Part shown: one piece after another, positions 21,738-30,139 of the stretch
How positions within the stretch are numbered: position 1 is the first letter of the stretch
Layout of the letters: each line of letters starts with the position of its first letter
Assembly: GCF_012276755.1 (NCBI RefSeq)
Contig: NZ_JAAXKX010000002.1
Coordinates: 1-64,000 of the forward strand
Reading direction: 5' to 3'
Source: Marichromatium bheemlicum
Lineage (GTDB): Bacteria; Pseudomonadota; Gammaproteobacteria; Chromatiales; Chromatiaceae
DNA: 64,000 bases
The notes under the pieces: generated by a model
Seen by the model: only the letters and a program-made list of their open reading frames with translations
Database searches by the model: none
Told to the model about the DNA's origin: nothing
Made by a program: the position numbers and the translations under genes

Positions 21738-22252
21738 CTCAGGCTCCTCACTCACCCCTGCTCACCCGCAGGGATCGATCATCGGTAAGGGCTGGATGAG
21801 CAGCGGACAGGCGCTATCGCGCCACGCATACGCGCGGCCGACCCTGCCCCCCGCCCGGCTTCCCCACGCAGCCCCGGCTTGACGGACCCACCGGCCAGGT
21901 TGCGCCGGCGTAGTCCTGATTCCGAGGCCGGTCTCCGGGCTCACGAGCGGGCCACGCCGGCCCCGGACACGACGCCTTCCCATGATCGACACAGTGGCAT
22001 CAGTCGCATCCTGACTCGTCTACCGTTGCGGGGGCAGCGCCGGACTGGCCGATCGACGAGGATCGGCGCACCGGTCTTCCCGTTTCAGCCCCGGAGCTGC
22101 GTCCAGGGGCCACCGCGGAATCGAGGGCGCCGATTAAGTCCGATCGGCGGAGGCAAGTCAACGCCCACCCCGACTCTGCAACAGGCCGACTGACCGGGAT
22201 CAAGCCGAGGGCGGCGCCAGCAGCGTTCGCAAGGAGCGCTCACCGCCCCGGA
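21738..22252. other. btuB leader region
   Basis: Gene-free 515 bp between btuB and the KamA-like gene. It contains the cobalamin riboswitch (about 21920-22095, minus strand). Between riboswitch and btuB ATG are about 180 bases that would hold the expression platform. I could not identify a clear -10/-35 pair upstream of the riboswitch by eye. Confidence 0.6.
21920..22095 (-). promoter_or_regulatory. Cobalamin (adenosylcobalamin) riboswitch
   Basis: On the minus strand the conserved order is present: GAAACGGGAAGACCGGTG (22070-22088), then TCCGGCGCTGCCCCCGCAACGGTA, GCCACTG, ATGGGAAGG and finally the B12 box GAGCCCGGAGACCGGCC (about 21925-21942). These match the cobalamin riboswitch consensus in sequence and spacing. 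It should repress btuB, and probably the downstream cobTCS genes, when B12 is abundant. Confidence 0.95.
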
Positions 22253-23677
22253 TCAGAGCCCGGAGACCTCGGGCAACAGCGGCTCGGGCGCCCGCACCGC
22301 GGCGATCCGCGCCGCCTGAGCGCTGGGCCAACGGGTGAGATACTCGTCGGTGAAGAAGAAGCGATCCGCGCCGAAGGCCGGCACCAAGTCATCGAGCCAG
22401 GTCGCCTTGGGGTCGAAGCGGGCGAAGAAGGGGCGATTGACCCAGTCGGGATTGCGCCCCTGGAGGAAGCGCAGCACGAACACCTGCTCACCGGCGACCT
22501 CGGTCACGCCTTGGATCTCGACCTTGCCCGGTCCTGCGCTCATGCTCGGCCCACGCGCGGTACGAGCGAGCCCGGAGACCTGCTGGATGGCCTTGCGATA
22601 GATCTCCCAGGCACGCACCAGCGGCACCTCGAAGTAGTGCTGGGCGCCGGTGTCGCGCTGCACGAACAGGTAGTAGGGGATGATGCCGAGTCGTACCTGG
22701 GTACGCCACATCCGCGCCCACACCTCGGGGTTGTCGTTGATGTGGGCGAGCAAGGGGCCCTGGCTGCGGATCTCGGCACCGGTGGCACGCAACCGCGCGA
22801 CGGCCTCGTGGGCGATGTTGGTGTCGAGTTCGCGCCAGTGATTGGTGTGGGCCATCAGCGCAACATGCTTACCATGGGCCACCAAGCGCTCGAGCAGCGC
22901 CATCAGCTGATCGCTGTCGGCATCGTCGACGAAACGGTGGGGCCAGAAAGTCAGCGCCTTGGTACCGATGCGGATACTCTGCACGTGGTCGAACTCGGGG
23001 CGCAGCAAGGGTTCGAGATAGGCCTCGAGATGACGCGCCTTCATCACCATCGGATCGCCGCCGGTGATTAGCAGATCGGTGACCTGGCGATGCTGGCGCA
23101 GGTAGTCGTGCAGCCCGGAGGCCTCGTTCGAGGCGATGCGCAGCGACTTGTCGCCGACGAACTGCGCCCAGCGAAAGCAGAAGCTGCAATAGGCGTGACA
23201 GGTCTGCCCCTGACTGGGGAAGAACAGCACGGTCTCACGATACTTGTGCTGCAGCCCCTCGAGCGGGCGCTCGCCGTCGAGCTTGGGCAGATTGCTCTCG
23301 AGCTGTCCGGCCGGGTGCGGATTGAGCGCGGCGCGGATCTCGCGTACCGCCGCCTCAAGCCTGGCGGGCTCGGCCTCGGCGCGCAGCAGATCGGCGATGC
23401 GATCGAAGTGGCGCTCGCTGAGCATCCCCTGCTGCGGGAACACCAGCTGGAAGATCGGATCATCGGGGATGCGGTCCCAGTCGATCAGTTCCTCGATCAC
23501 ATAGTCGTTGACACGAAACGGCAACACGGTCGAGACCACCTTCATCGCGAAGCGGTGGTCGGCGGGGAGTCCACGCAACGCCTCGATACGATCGAGGGTA
23601 CGCTGAGTATGGACACGGAACGGACGGGCGGGCTTGGCCGCCACCGCCCGCTGGGGCTGGGCATTGTTGTAGGACAT
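22253..23677 (-). CDS. KamA-family radical SAM protein (lysine 2,3-aminomutase-like)
   Basis: A 474-residue radical SAM protein. The cluster motif CHAYCSFCF (CxxxCxxC) lies near residue 160, ITGGDPMVMK matches the SAM-binding GGD-type segment, and SAGPGKVEI retains a lysine where aminomutases bind PLP. The family moves amino groups within lysine or glutamate, and beta-lysine derivatives serve as osmolytes in some bacteria. The FRWAQF sequence after the cysteines and the long C-terminus differ from classical lysine 2,3-aminomutase, so the substrate is uncertain. It is divergent from the OPT transporter across 286 bp. Confidence 0.8.
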   Translation of the reverse strand: MSYNNAQPQRAVAAKPARPFRVHTQRTLDRIEALRGLPADHRFAMKVVSTVLPFRVNDYVIEELIDWDRIPDDPIFQLVFPQQGMLSERHFDRIADLLRAEAEPARLEAAVREIRAALNPHPAGQLESNLPKLDGERPLEGLQHKYRETVLFFPSQGQTCHAYCSFCFRWAQFVGDKSLRIASNEASGLHDYLRQHRQVTDLLITGGDPMVMKARHLEAYLEPLLRPEFDHVQSIRIGTKALTFWPHRFVDDADSDQLMALLERLVAHGKHVALMAHTNHWRELDTNIAHEAVARLRATGAEIRSQGPLLAHINDNPEVWARMWRTQVRLGIIPYYLFVQRDTGAQHYFEVPLVRAWEIYRKAIQQVSGLARTARGPSMSAGPGKVEIQGVTEVAGEQVFVLRFLQGRNPDWVNRPFFARFDPKATWLDDLVPAFGADRFFFTDEYLTRWPSAQAARIAAVRAPEPLLPEVSGL

Positions 23678-23963
23678 GACAAAGCTCCTCTGTGGATAGT
23701 CAGAAGAGGACGCAGAACCAAATGGGTACGGCTATCCAAAGGGGTTGGCGAATGAAGTGACGGTGCCCGTCGTGTGCGCTTCGCCAGCGCCGGGCGCGTG
23801 CGCGCCGCAGAGGATCCAGGGCCGGGCCCCGGACGGAAGTCATCGCATAGGATGCGCGCCATGCTAACACAGCCGAAGGGCCTGAGCCGTCACAACGAAC
23901 ACGGATCGCACCCATTCGCATCCATGGTTACCATGCCTACCCTGACCAGGACCGGGGAGTCAC

Positions 23964-25697
23964 ATGGACACGCAACGACAACTGAGCACCCGCGCGCTCA
24001 TCAGCGGCGCCCTGCTCGGTGCACTGCTTACCCCCTGCAACGTCTACGCCGGACTGAAGATCGGCTGGTCGTTCAATGTTTCGATCGTGGCGCTGTTGAT
24101 CACCAGCGGGTTGTGGGCCGTGTTTGCACGGTTGCGCCTGAGCGCACCGCTGGCCATCGGCGAGGGCAACATCACCCAGACCACCGCCTCCTCGGCGGCC
24201 AACATCATCTCGGGGGGATTGGTCGCGCCGATCCCCGCGCTGGCGATGCTCTCCGGCGACAACCTGCCCGCCGGCGAACTGATCGCCTGGGTGTTCGCGG
24301 TCAGCTTCCTCGGCATCTGGGTCGCCTGGTATCTACGCGCCGGACTGATCGTGCGCACCCCACTGCCCTTCCCCACCGGCCGAGCGACCGCCGAGACCCT
24401 GCAAGAAATGTTTCGCCATGGCCACGAGACGCGGCTCAGGCTACGCATCCTGCTCGGTAGCGGCGCGCTGGCCGCAGCGATCAAGTGGCTCGACAGCGGG
24501 CGCTGGCCGCTGCCGCGTCCGGGGCTCGGGTTCGAGTTGCCGGCCAGTGGCGCCCTCGCCGGTGCACCGGCCATCAGCGCCAAGAATCTCACCCTCAGCC
24601 TCGATCCCTCGCTGATGCTCGCCGGCTTCGGCGCCATCATCGGGGTACGCGCCGGGCTCTCGCTATTGCTCGGCGCGCTCATCGCCTGGGCGCTGCTCGG
24701 CCCACTGGGGTTGTATGGGGGATTCATCCTGCCGGGCGCGAACGACCCGACGGCAAGCTGGTTCGCGACCATGATCGAGTGGCTGCTGTGGCCAGGCGTG
24801 GCGCTGCTGGTCGCCGCGACCCTGACCCGGTTGGTGATCCAGCTGCGCGCCGTGCACAACGCCCGCACGAAGGACGCCAGCGAGGACGATGGCGCGATAC
24901 GGATGCGCCGGTTCGGGCTGGCGCTCGCCAGCGCCCTGGTGGTACTCGCCCAGACCCTGCTCTTCGACATCCACTGGCTGCTCGCACTGTTGACGGTACC
25001 GATCGCCTTCGTGCTGGCGATGGTGGCAGCGCGGGTGGTCGGCGAGACCGGCATCCCGCCGATCGGCGCCATCGGCAAGGTCTCGCAACTCAGCAGCGGT
25101 ATCACCGCACCAGGTGATCAGACGGCCAACCTGATTGGCGCCAATGTCGCCGGCGGCGCGGCGGGTCAGAGCGCCGACCTGCTCAACGACTTCAAGGCCG
25201 GACACGCCGTCGGTACCGCCCCGGGGCATCAGGTGATCGCACAGTGCCTGGGGGTGGCCGTCGGCAGCCTGGTCGGCAGTCTGGTCTATCTGCAGCTGAT
25301 CCCGGACCCGGCGACGATGCTGATCACCGAGCAGTGGCCGGCCCCGGCGGTGGCGACCTGGAAGGTGGTGGCCGAAACCCTGGACCAGGGACTTGCGGCA
25401 CTGCCACCGAGTGCACTCACGGCGCTCCTCGTCGCCACCGGCTGCGGGATCACGCTGACCCTGCTCGAATCGCGCTACGGGCCACACCGGGTGCCGAGCG
25501 CGGCGGCCTTGGGTCTGGCGATGGTGATTCCGGCCTCGCTCTCGCTCACCCTCTGTCTCGGCAGTCTGGTCGGGCACGCCCTCGCACGTTACCGCCCACG
25601 ATTGGCCGAGCGCTTCCTGCTCGCCACGGCCGCCGGGTTGATCGCCGGGGAGAGCCTCAGCGGCGTGGGCCGTGCCCTGCTCGGGGTGCTCGGCTGA
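23964..25697 (+). CDS. OPT-family oligopeptide/metal-complex transporter
   Basis: A 577-residue inner-membrane protein with about 14 hydrophobic segments. OPT-family features include the N-terminal GALLTPCNVYAGLKIGWSFN, the GEGNITQTTASSAANI loop, LPFPTGRATAETLQ, and the repeat-like GANVAGGAAGQSADLLNDFKAGH with GTAPGHQVIAQ. Members import oligopeptides or metal chelates with protons; the substrate here cannot be told. The ATG is preceded by GGGGAG. Its 3' end nearly abuts the convergent chemoreceptor gene. Confidence 0.88.
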   Translation: MDTQRQLSTRALISGALLGALLTPCNVYAGLKIGWSFNVSIVALLITSGLWAVFARLRLSAPLAIGEGNITQTTASSAANIISGGLVAPIPALAMLSGDNLPAGELIAWVFAVSFLGIWVAWYLRAGLIVRTPLPFPTGRATAETLQEMFRHGHETRLRLRILLGSGALAAAIKWLDSGRWPLPRPGLGFELPASGALAGAPAISAKNLTLSLDPSLMLAGFGAIIGVRAGLSLLLGALIAWALLGPLGLYGGFILPGANDPTASWFATMIEWLLWPGVALLVAATLTRLVIQLRAVHNARTKDASEDDGAIRMRRFGLALASALVVLAQTLLFDIHWLLALLTVPIAFVLAMVAARVVGETGIPPIGAIGKVSQLSSGITAPGDQTANLIGANVAGGAAGQSADLLNDFKAGHAVGTAPGHQVIAQCLGVAVGSLVGSLVYLQLIPDPATMLITEQWPAPAVATWKVVAETLDQGLAALPPSALTALLVATGCGITLTLLESRYGPHRVPSAAALGLAMVIPASLSLTLCLGSLVGHALARYRPRLAERFLLATAAGLIAGESLSGVGRALLGVLG

Positions 25698-25700
25698 GGC

Positions 25701-27614
25701 TCAGACCTTGAACCGACGCGCCCGCGCCTGCTGTTCGGCGGCGAGGGCGGCCATCGCCTCGGCGGCCTCGGCGATGCGTCGCGAGACGGTGGCGATCTCA
25801 TCCTCCTCGTGACTGATCCCGGAGAGATTGCGATCGATTTCCTCGGCCACCGCGCGCTGCTGCTCGGCGGCGCTGGCGATCTGCGCGTTCATGTCGTTGA
25901 CGGTGCTCACCTCGCCGGTGATCCGCTCCAGCGACGCCCCGGCGCGCCCGGCCTGGGCCACGCTCTCGCCGGCCTTGGCCCGACCGTCGGCCATCGCCGC
26001 GACCGCCTCGCGGGTCCCCCCCTGCAGCGCCTCGATCATCCCCTGGATCTCGTGGGTAGCCGACTGGGTGCGCCCGGCGAGGTTGCGTACCTCATCGGCG
26101 ACCACCGCGAAACCGCGCCCCTGCTCGCCCGCACGCGCCGCCTCGATGGCGGCGTTGAGTGCGAGCAGGTTGGTCTGCTCGGCGATCCCCCCGATCACCT
26201 CGAGGATACGACCGATCGCCTCGGCATCGTCAGAGAGCCGCGTAATCACGCTCGCGGCATCCTCCACCGCCACGGCTAGGGTCTCGATCGCGGTGATCGT
26301 CTCGCGTACCACCGTCGCGCCACCGCCGGCCTCGCGTTCCATGTCACGGGTCGCCTCGGCCGCGCGCGTGGCATTGCGCGCGACCTCGGCGACGGTGGCG
26401 GTCATCTCGGTCATGGCGGTAGCGACCTGATCGGTCCCCGAACGCTGGCGCTCGAGCTGGGCGTGAATATGCTCGCTGGTCGCCGACAACCCGGCGGCGG
26501 CCTCGCTCAACCGATCACTGCCCCCGACCAACTCGCCGATGAGGTCGTGGATGCGGTCGACAAAGGCATTGAAGGCCGCCGCCAATTCGCTGAGTTCATT
26601 GCCGCCGCGCTCATCAAGGTGCAGGGTGAGGCCGCCGTCGCCGTGGGCGATATCGTGCATCCGCGCCGCGGCCACGCGGATCGGACGCGCAATGGCACGA
26701 CTCAGCAGCCAGGTCAGCCCGGCCCCGACGAGCAGCGCCAGCAGGGTGAACAACAGGGCATCGCGAATTGCGCGACTGAAGGCCGCGGCGTCCTCGCTGC
26801 GATCGAGCCGCAGCTCGACGACCCCCACCGGTTCACCGGCATAGTCGGTGATCGCCGTGGCCAACAGCGCCAGCGGTCTACCCTGGACGCGGATCTGCCG
26901 CTCGATGCGCGCCCCCGCCATGACCTGCTGCAGCTCCGTGGTGGTGAGTTGCGAGTCCGATTCGAGGGTGCTGGCGAAGGGCTCGAAGCCTTGATCCCGA
27001 CGCAACCAGAGCTGGGCGCGGGCGCCAAAGCGCTCGGTGAAGGCGGCAAAGAAGGGCTCACCGAAGGAGAGCCCGAACTCGACCGAACCGATATGACGCC
27101 CGTCGGGCGCGAACACCGGCTCGATGCCGCGGATCCCCAACCCAGCGCGGCCCTCCTCGAGCCCGCTGACCGAGGCACGGGTGCGATTGGTGGCGAGCAC
27201 GGTATTGCGGAACCCGGAGAGATCGTCGCCGAACTTCTCGGGCATGTGCAGACGCAGGAAGGAGGTTGCCGGCGGGGTGTGGAACTGGAATTGCACCAGC
27301 CCGAAGGGCTCATGCATACGCTCGAACAACGGCAGGGTCAGCGCACGCAGCCGCTCACGATCGCCGGCGGCGAAGGCGGCGCGTACCTCCGGGAGGTTGG
27401 CAACGGCGGCAGCGAGCGAGACGGCACGCGCCGCCTCCTGATCGATCGTCGAGCGCAAGGTCAGGAACAGGTCCTGGAGCTGGCGCTGTTCGGCGCGCTC
27501 GGAGAGCGCGCCGAAATGATGGAAGACGCTGGGCAGGATCAACGCCACCGTCACCAGGATGGCCGCCACCCCGGCGACGGCAAGCTGCACACTGATACGC
27601 ACTCGGCTCAGCAC
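25701..27614 (-). CDS. Methyl-accepting chemotaxis protein with periplasmic Cache-type sensor
   Basis: A 637-residue transducer. TM1 is at about residues 8-30 and TM2 at about 285-305. Between them is a roughly 250-residue periplasmic domain whose segment [23 protein letters not shown] and following [13 protein letters not shown] resemble double-Cache sensors. A HAMP domain ([18 protein letters not shown]) precedes the methylation helices and the signalling tip [32 protein letters not shown]. The ligand is unknown. It stands alone among unrelated genes, so it would work with a chemotaxis system encoded elsewhere. Confidence 0.92.
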   Translation of the reverse strand: MLSRVRISVQLAVAGVAAILVTVALILPSVFHHFGALSERAEQRQLQDLFLTLRSTIDQEAARAVSLAAAVANLPEVRAAFAAGDRERLRALTLPLFERMHEPFGLVQFQFHTPPATSFLRLHMPEKFGDDLSGFRNTVLATNRTRASVSGLEEGRAGLGIRGIEPVFAPDGRHIGSVEFGLSFGEPFFAAFTERFGARAQLWLRRDQGFEPFASTLESDSQLTTTELQQVMAGARIERQIRVQGRPLALLATAITDYAGEPVGVVELRLDRSEDAAAFSRAIRDALLFTLLALLVGAGLTWLLSRAIARPIRVAAARMHDIAHGDGGLTLHLDERGGNELSELAAAFNAFVDRIHDLIGELVGGSDRLSEAAAGLSATSEHIHAQLERQRSGTDQVATAMTEMTATVAEVARNATRAAEATRDMEREAGGGATVVRETITAIETLAVAVEDAASVITRLSDDAEAIGRILEVIGGIAEQTNLLALNAAIEAARAGEQGRGFAVVADEVRNLAGRTQSATHEIQGMIEALQGGTREAVAAMADGRAKAGESVAQAGRAGASLERITGEVSTVNDMNAQIASAAEQQRAVAEEIDRNLSGISHEEDEIATVSRRIAEAAEAMAALAAEQQARARRFKV

Positions 27615-27716
27615 ATCACTCTCCCGCTATCTCGCTATCGGCTACAGGACCCCGATCCCGGCAACCCTGCAATGGATCGGTGCGACAGACAGCAAGAGGC
27701 GTCGATCGTCACAGGA

Positions 27717-28700
27717 TCAGGCCACCCCCGCCGCCGCGCTAACGCTTGCGAACAGATAGCCCATATAGGCCAGATAGCAAGCGATCAACACCGCGCCCTC
27801 GATGCGATTGATCCGCCCCTGGCGCCGCCAGCCATAGCCGAACACGAACAACGACAGGGTCAGCACCACCATCACCACCATGTCGCGCGAGAGCACCTCG
27901 GGGGCGATCGCGGCCGGATGGATGGCCCCGGCGATCCCGACCACGGCAAGGGTGTTGAACAGGTTGGAGCCGATCACGTTACCCAGCGCCAGATCGTGCT
28001 CGCCCTTGCGCACCGCCGCCACCGAGGAGGCCAACTCGGGCAGCGAGGTACCGATGGCGACGATGGTCAGACCGATCACCAGATCGCTGACACCGAAGCC
28101 GTGGGCGATCTCGACCGCCCCCCAGACCAGCAGCCGCGAACTCCCCAGCAGCACCACCAACCCCAGCGCCAGCAGCCCCAGGGCGCGACCCAGCGGTAGC
28201 GGGTGGGTATCGAGTTCTTGCGCCATCTCGCCGCCGAGCGCATCGCCACGCCCGCGCATCCCCTGGACGATGGTCCAGCCCATCACCAGCGCAAAGACCG
28301 CCAACAGCACCCAGGCATCGAACCGCGACAGCTCACCATCCCACAACTGATAGACCGCCAACGCGGTAACCAGCGCCAGCAGCGGCAGCTCACGGCGCAA
28401 CAACCGCGAGTGCACCGCAATCGGGCTGAGCAGCGCGGTGAGACCCAGAATCAGCGCGATATTGGTGATGTTCGACCCATAGGCGTTACCGAGCGCGAGC
28501 CCCGGATTGCCCTGGGCCGAGGCGAAGGCCGAGACCACCATCTCCGGGGCCGAGGTCCCGAACCCGACCACCACCATGCCGATCAGCAACACCGGCACCC
28601 CGAGGTGACCGGCGGTCGCCGCGGCCCCCTCGACGAATCGATCCGCGCTCCAGACCAGGAGCACCAGACCGACAATCACAGCGACAAAGGCCAAACTCAT
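27717..28700 (-). CDS. Sodium/calcium antiporter, CaCA family (YrbG-like)
   Basis: A 327-residue inner-membrane cation exchanger with ten predicted membrane segments in two inverted halves. The alpha-repeat signatures are clear: GFGTSAPEMVVSAFASAQGN with GNAYGSNITNIALILG in the first half, and IGTSLPELASSVAA with GNVIGSNLFNTLAVVG in the second. Ion specificity, calcium or sodium/proton, cannot be assigned from sequence alone. Confidence 0.92.
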   Translation of the reverse strand: MSLAFVAVIVGLVLLVWSADRFVEGAAATAGHLGVPVLLIGMVVVGFGTSAPEMVVSAFASAQGNPGLALGNAYGSNITNIALILGLTALLSPIAVHSRLLRRELPLLALVTALAVYQLWDGELSRFDAWVLLAVFALVMGWTIVQGMRGRGDALGGEMAQELDTHPLPLGRALGLLALGLVVLLGSSRLLVWGAVEIAHGFGVSDLVIGLTIVAIGTSLPELASSVAAVRKGEHDLALGNVIGSNLFNTLAVVGIAGAIHPAAIAPEVLSRDMVVMVVLTLSLFVFGYGWRRQGRINRIEGAVLIACYLAYMGYLFASVSAAAGVA

Positions 28701-28848
28701 CAGTCTCTCTCAAACCTCGCAAACGTCTCAGCGGCGCGCGCGCGCCCAGACCGGTTTTCGGTATGATTTCTCGATCCGGCCCCGGCGCTGATGCGCCAGC
28801 ACGGCCGGTCAAGCGCATCATTTTCTCACACGCCGAGGAGTCATCGCG

Positions 28849-29355
28849 ATGTTTCGCCCTAAGCCCCGTTCGATCTGGTTCATCTTGGCGATCGGAGGAC
28901 TTGGCGTGGCCGGATTCAGCGTGGCGCTCACCGAGTGGTTACTGCTCGATCCCTGTCATCTGTGCATCTTCCAACGCCTGCTGTTCGCCCTCGCCGGCCT
29001 GCTCGCACTCGGCACGGCACTGGGCGTGCGTGTCCTCGGCTATCTGACGGTGATCACCGCCCTCGGCGGGGCCTGGAGCGCGCTCTATCAGAGCTGGCTG
29101 CAACTACAACCGCCCGGCGCGGTCAGTTGCATCGGTGGTGAACTCGGCCCCATCGAGCAGCTGATCGAGTGGCTCGGCCAATACGCCCCGGGGCTGTTCC
29201 TGGCCACCGGCTTCTGCGAGGATCCGGGGCTGCAGATCCTCGGCCTGTCGTTGGCCAACTGGGGGGCGATCGCCTTCATCCTCGGCGCCCTCGCCGCCAC
29301 CTGGGCGCTCATTGCGAGCGCCGCACGTCCGCCCGTCGACGACGGGCAGGATTGA
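28849..29355 (+). CDS. dsbB: Disulfide bond formation protein B
   Basis: Inner-membrane quinone reductase that reoxidises DsbA. The 168-residue protein has four membrane segments, the first redox pair CHLC at residues 36-39, and a second pair at Cys94 (AVSCIGGE) and Cys123 (GFCEDP) in the second periplasmic loop. GAGGAG lies 9 bases before the ATG. It is followed 86 bp later by dsbA, so oxidant and reoxidising partner form one unit. Confidence 0.95.
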   Translation: MFRPKPRSIWFILAIGGLGVAGFSVALTEWLLLDPCHLCIFQRLLFALAGLLALGTALGVRVLGYLTVITALGGAWSALYQSWLQLQPPGAVSCIGGELGPIEQLIEWLGQYAPGLFLATGFCEDPGLQILGLSLANWGAIAFILGALAATWALIASAARPPVDDGQD

Positions 29356-29441
29356 TCGTGCCGGGCACCGCCCGGCGACCCCGAACCCCGGGGTGCGGAC
29401 GCCACCGCCGTCCCCGCCCCTCGAGCCTGGAGAGCACTGCG

Positions 29442-30098
29442 ATGCCGCTCAGCCGTCGACACTTCAACCTCACCCTGGTCGGTGGGCTCGGCGCCCTCAC
29501 CGTGTCCCCGCCGACGCTGGCCAACGCGCTGGTCGAGGGCCACGACTGGCGCCCCATCGACCCACCCCAGCCGGGCGACGATCCCGACAAGATCGAGGTC
29601 CTGGAGTTCTTCTCCTACGGCTGCCCCCACTGCCGCCACCTCAACCCACTGATCAAGGCCTGGGGTGAGCGCCAACCCGAGGACGTGGCCTTCCGTCGTG
29701 TCCCGGTGACCTTCGGTCGCACCGCCTGGGCCAATCTCGCCCGACTCTATTACGCCCTGGAGGCGAGCGAGGCGCTGCCCCGCCTCGATCAGAAGGTGTT
29801 CGAGGCATTGCACGATGAACGTCACCGACTCTACACCCCGGAGGCCATCCTCGACTGGGTCGAGGCGCAGGGGGTCGAACGCGACCGCTTCGCCGCATTC
29901 TTCGACGGCTTCGACATCCAGGCCAAGATCGCGCGCAGTGATCGCCTCGTCCAACGCTACCGCATCCGCGCCGTCCCTCGGATCACGGTGGCGGGCCGCT
30001 ATGCCGTACTCGGTCAGGGGGCGAGCAGCTATCGCGACCTGCTCGAGATCACCGACACCCTGATCGCGCAGGCACGCGCACCGGGACGCGACGGCTGA
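29442..30098 (+). CDS. dsbA: Thiol:disulfide interchange protein DsbA with Tat-like signal
   Basis: Periplasmic dithiol oxidase that introduces disulfides. The 218-residue precursor has the thioredoxin-fold active site CPHC at residues 61-64 (FFSYGCPHCRHLNP) and the cis-proline loop AVPRITVAGRY. The N-terminus MPLSRRHFNLTLVGG carries S-R-R-x-F, a twin-arginine motif, followed by a modest hydrophobic stretch ending near ANA. Export by Tat rather than Sec would be unusual for DsbA. TGGAGAG precedes the ATG. It pairs with dsbB just upstream. Confidence 0.92.
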   Translation: MPLSRRHFNLTLVGGLGALTVSPPTLANALVEGHDWRPIDPPQPGDDPDKIEVLEFFSYGCPHCRHLNPLIKAWGERQPEDVAFRRVPVTFGRTAWANLARLYYALEASEALPRLDQKVFEALHDERHRLYTPEAILDWVEAQGVERDRFAAFFDGFDIQAKIARSDRLVQRYRIRAVPRITVAGRYAVLGQGASSYRDLLEITDTLIAQARAPGRDG

Positions 30099-30139
30099 TT
30101 CCGGGCAGACCACTGGCCACACGCGCGGCGACGGGTGCA

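Noticed and set aside
20073-21788. 571-codon open frame opposite btuB
   Set aside because: It mirrors the btuB coding strand; no recognisable motifs, and the riboswitch supports the minus-strand gene.
26463-28199. 578-codon plus-strand open frame across the chemoreceptor and antiporter genes
   Set aside because: Spans two well-supported minus-strand genes and has Gln/His/Gly-rich nonsense composition.
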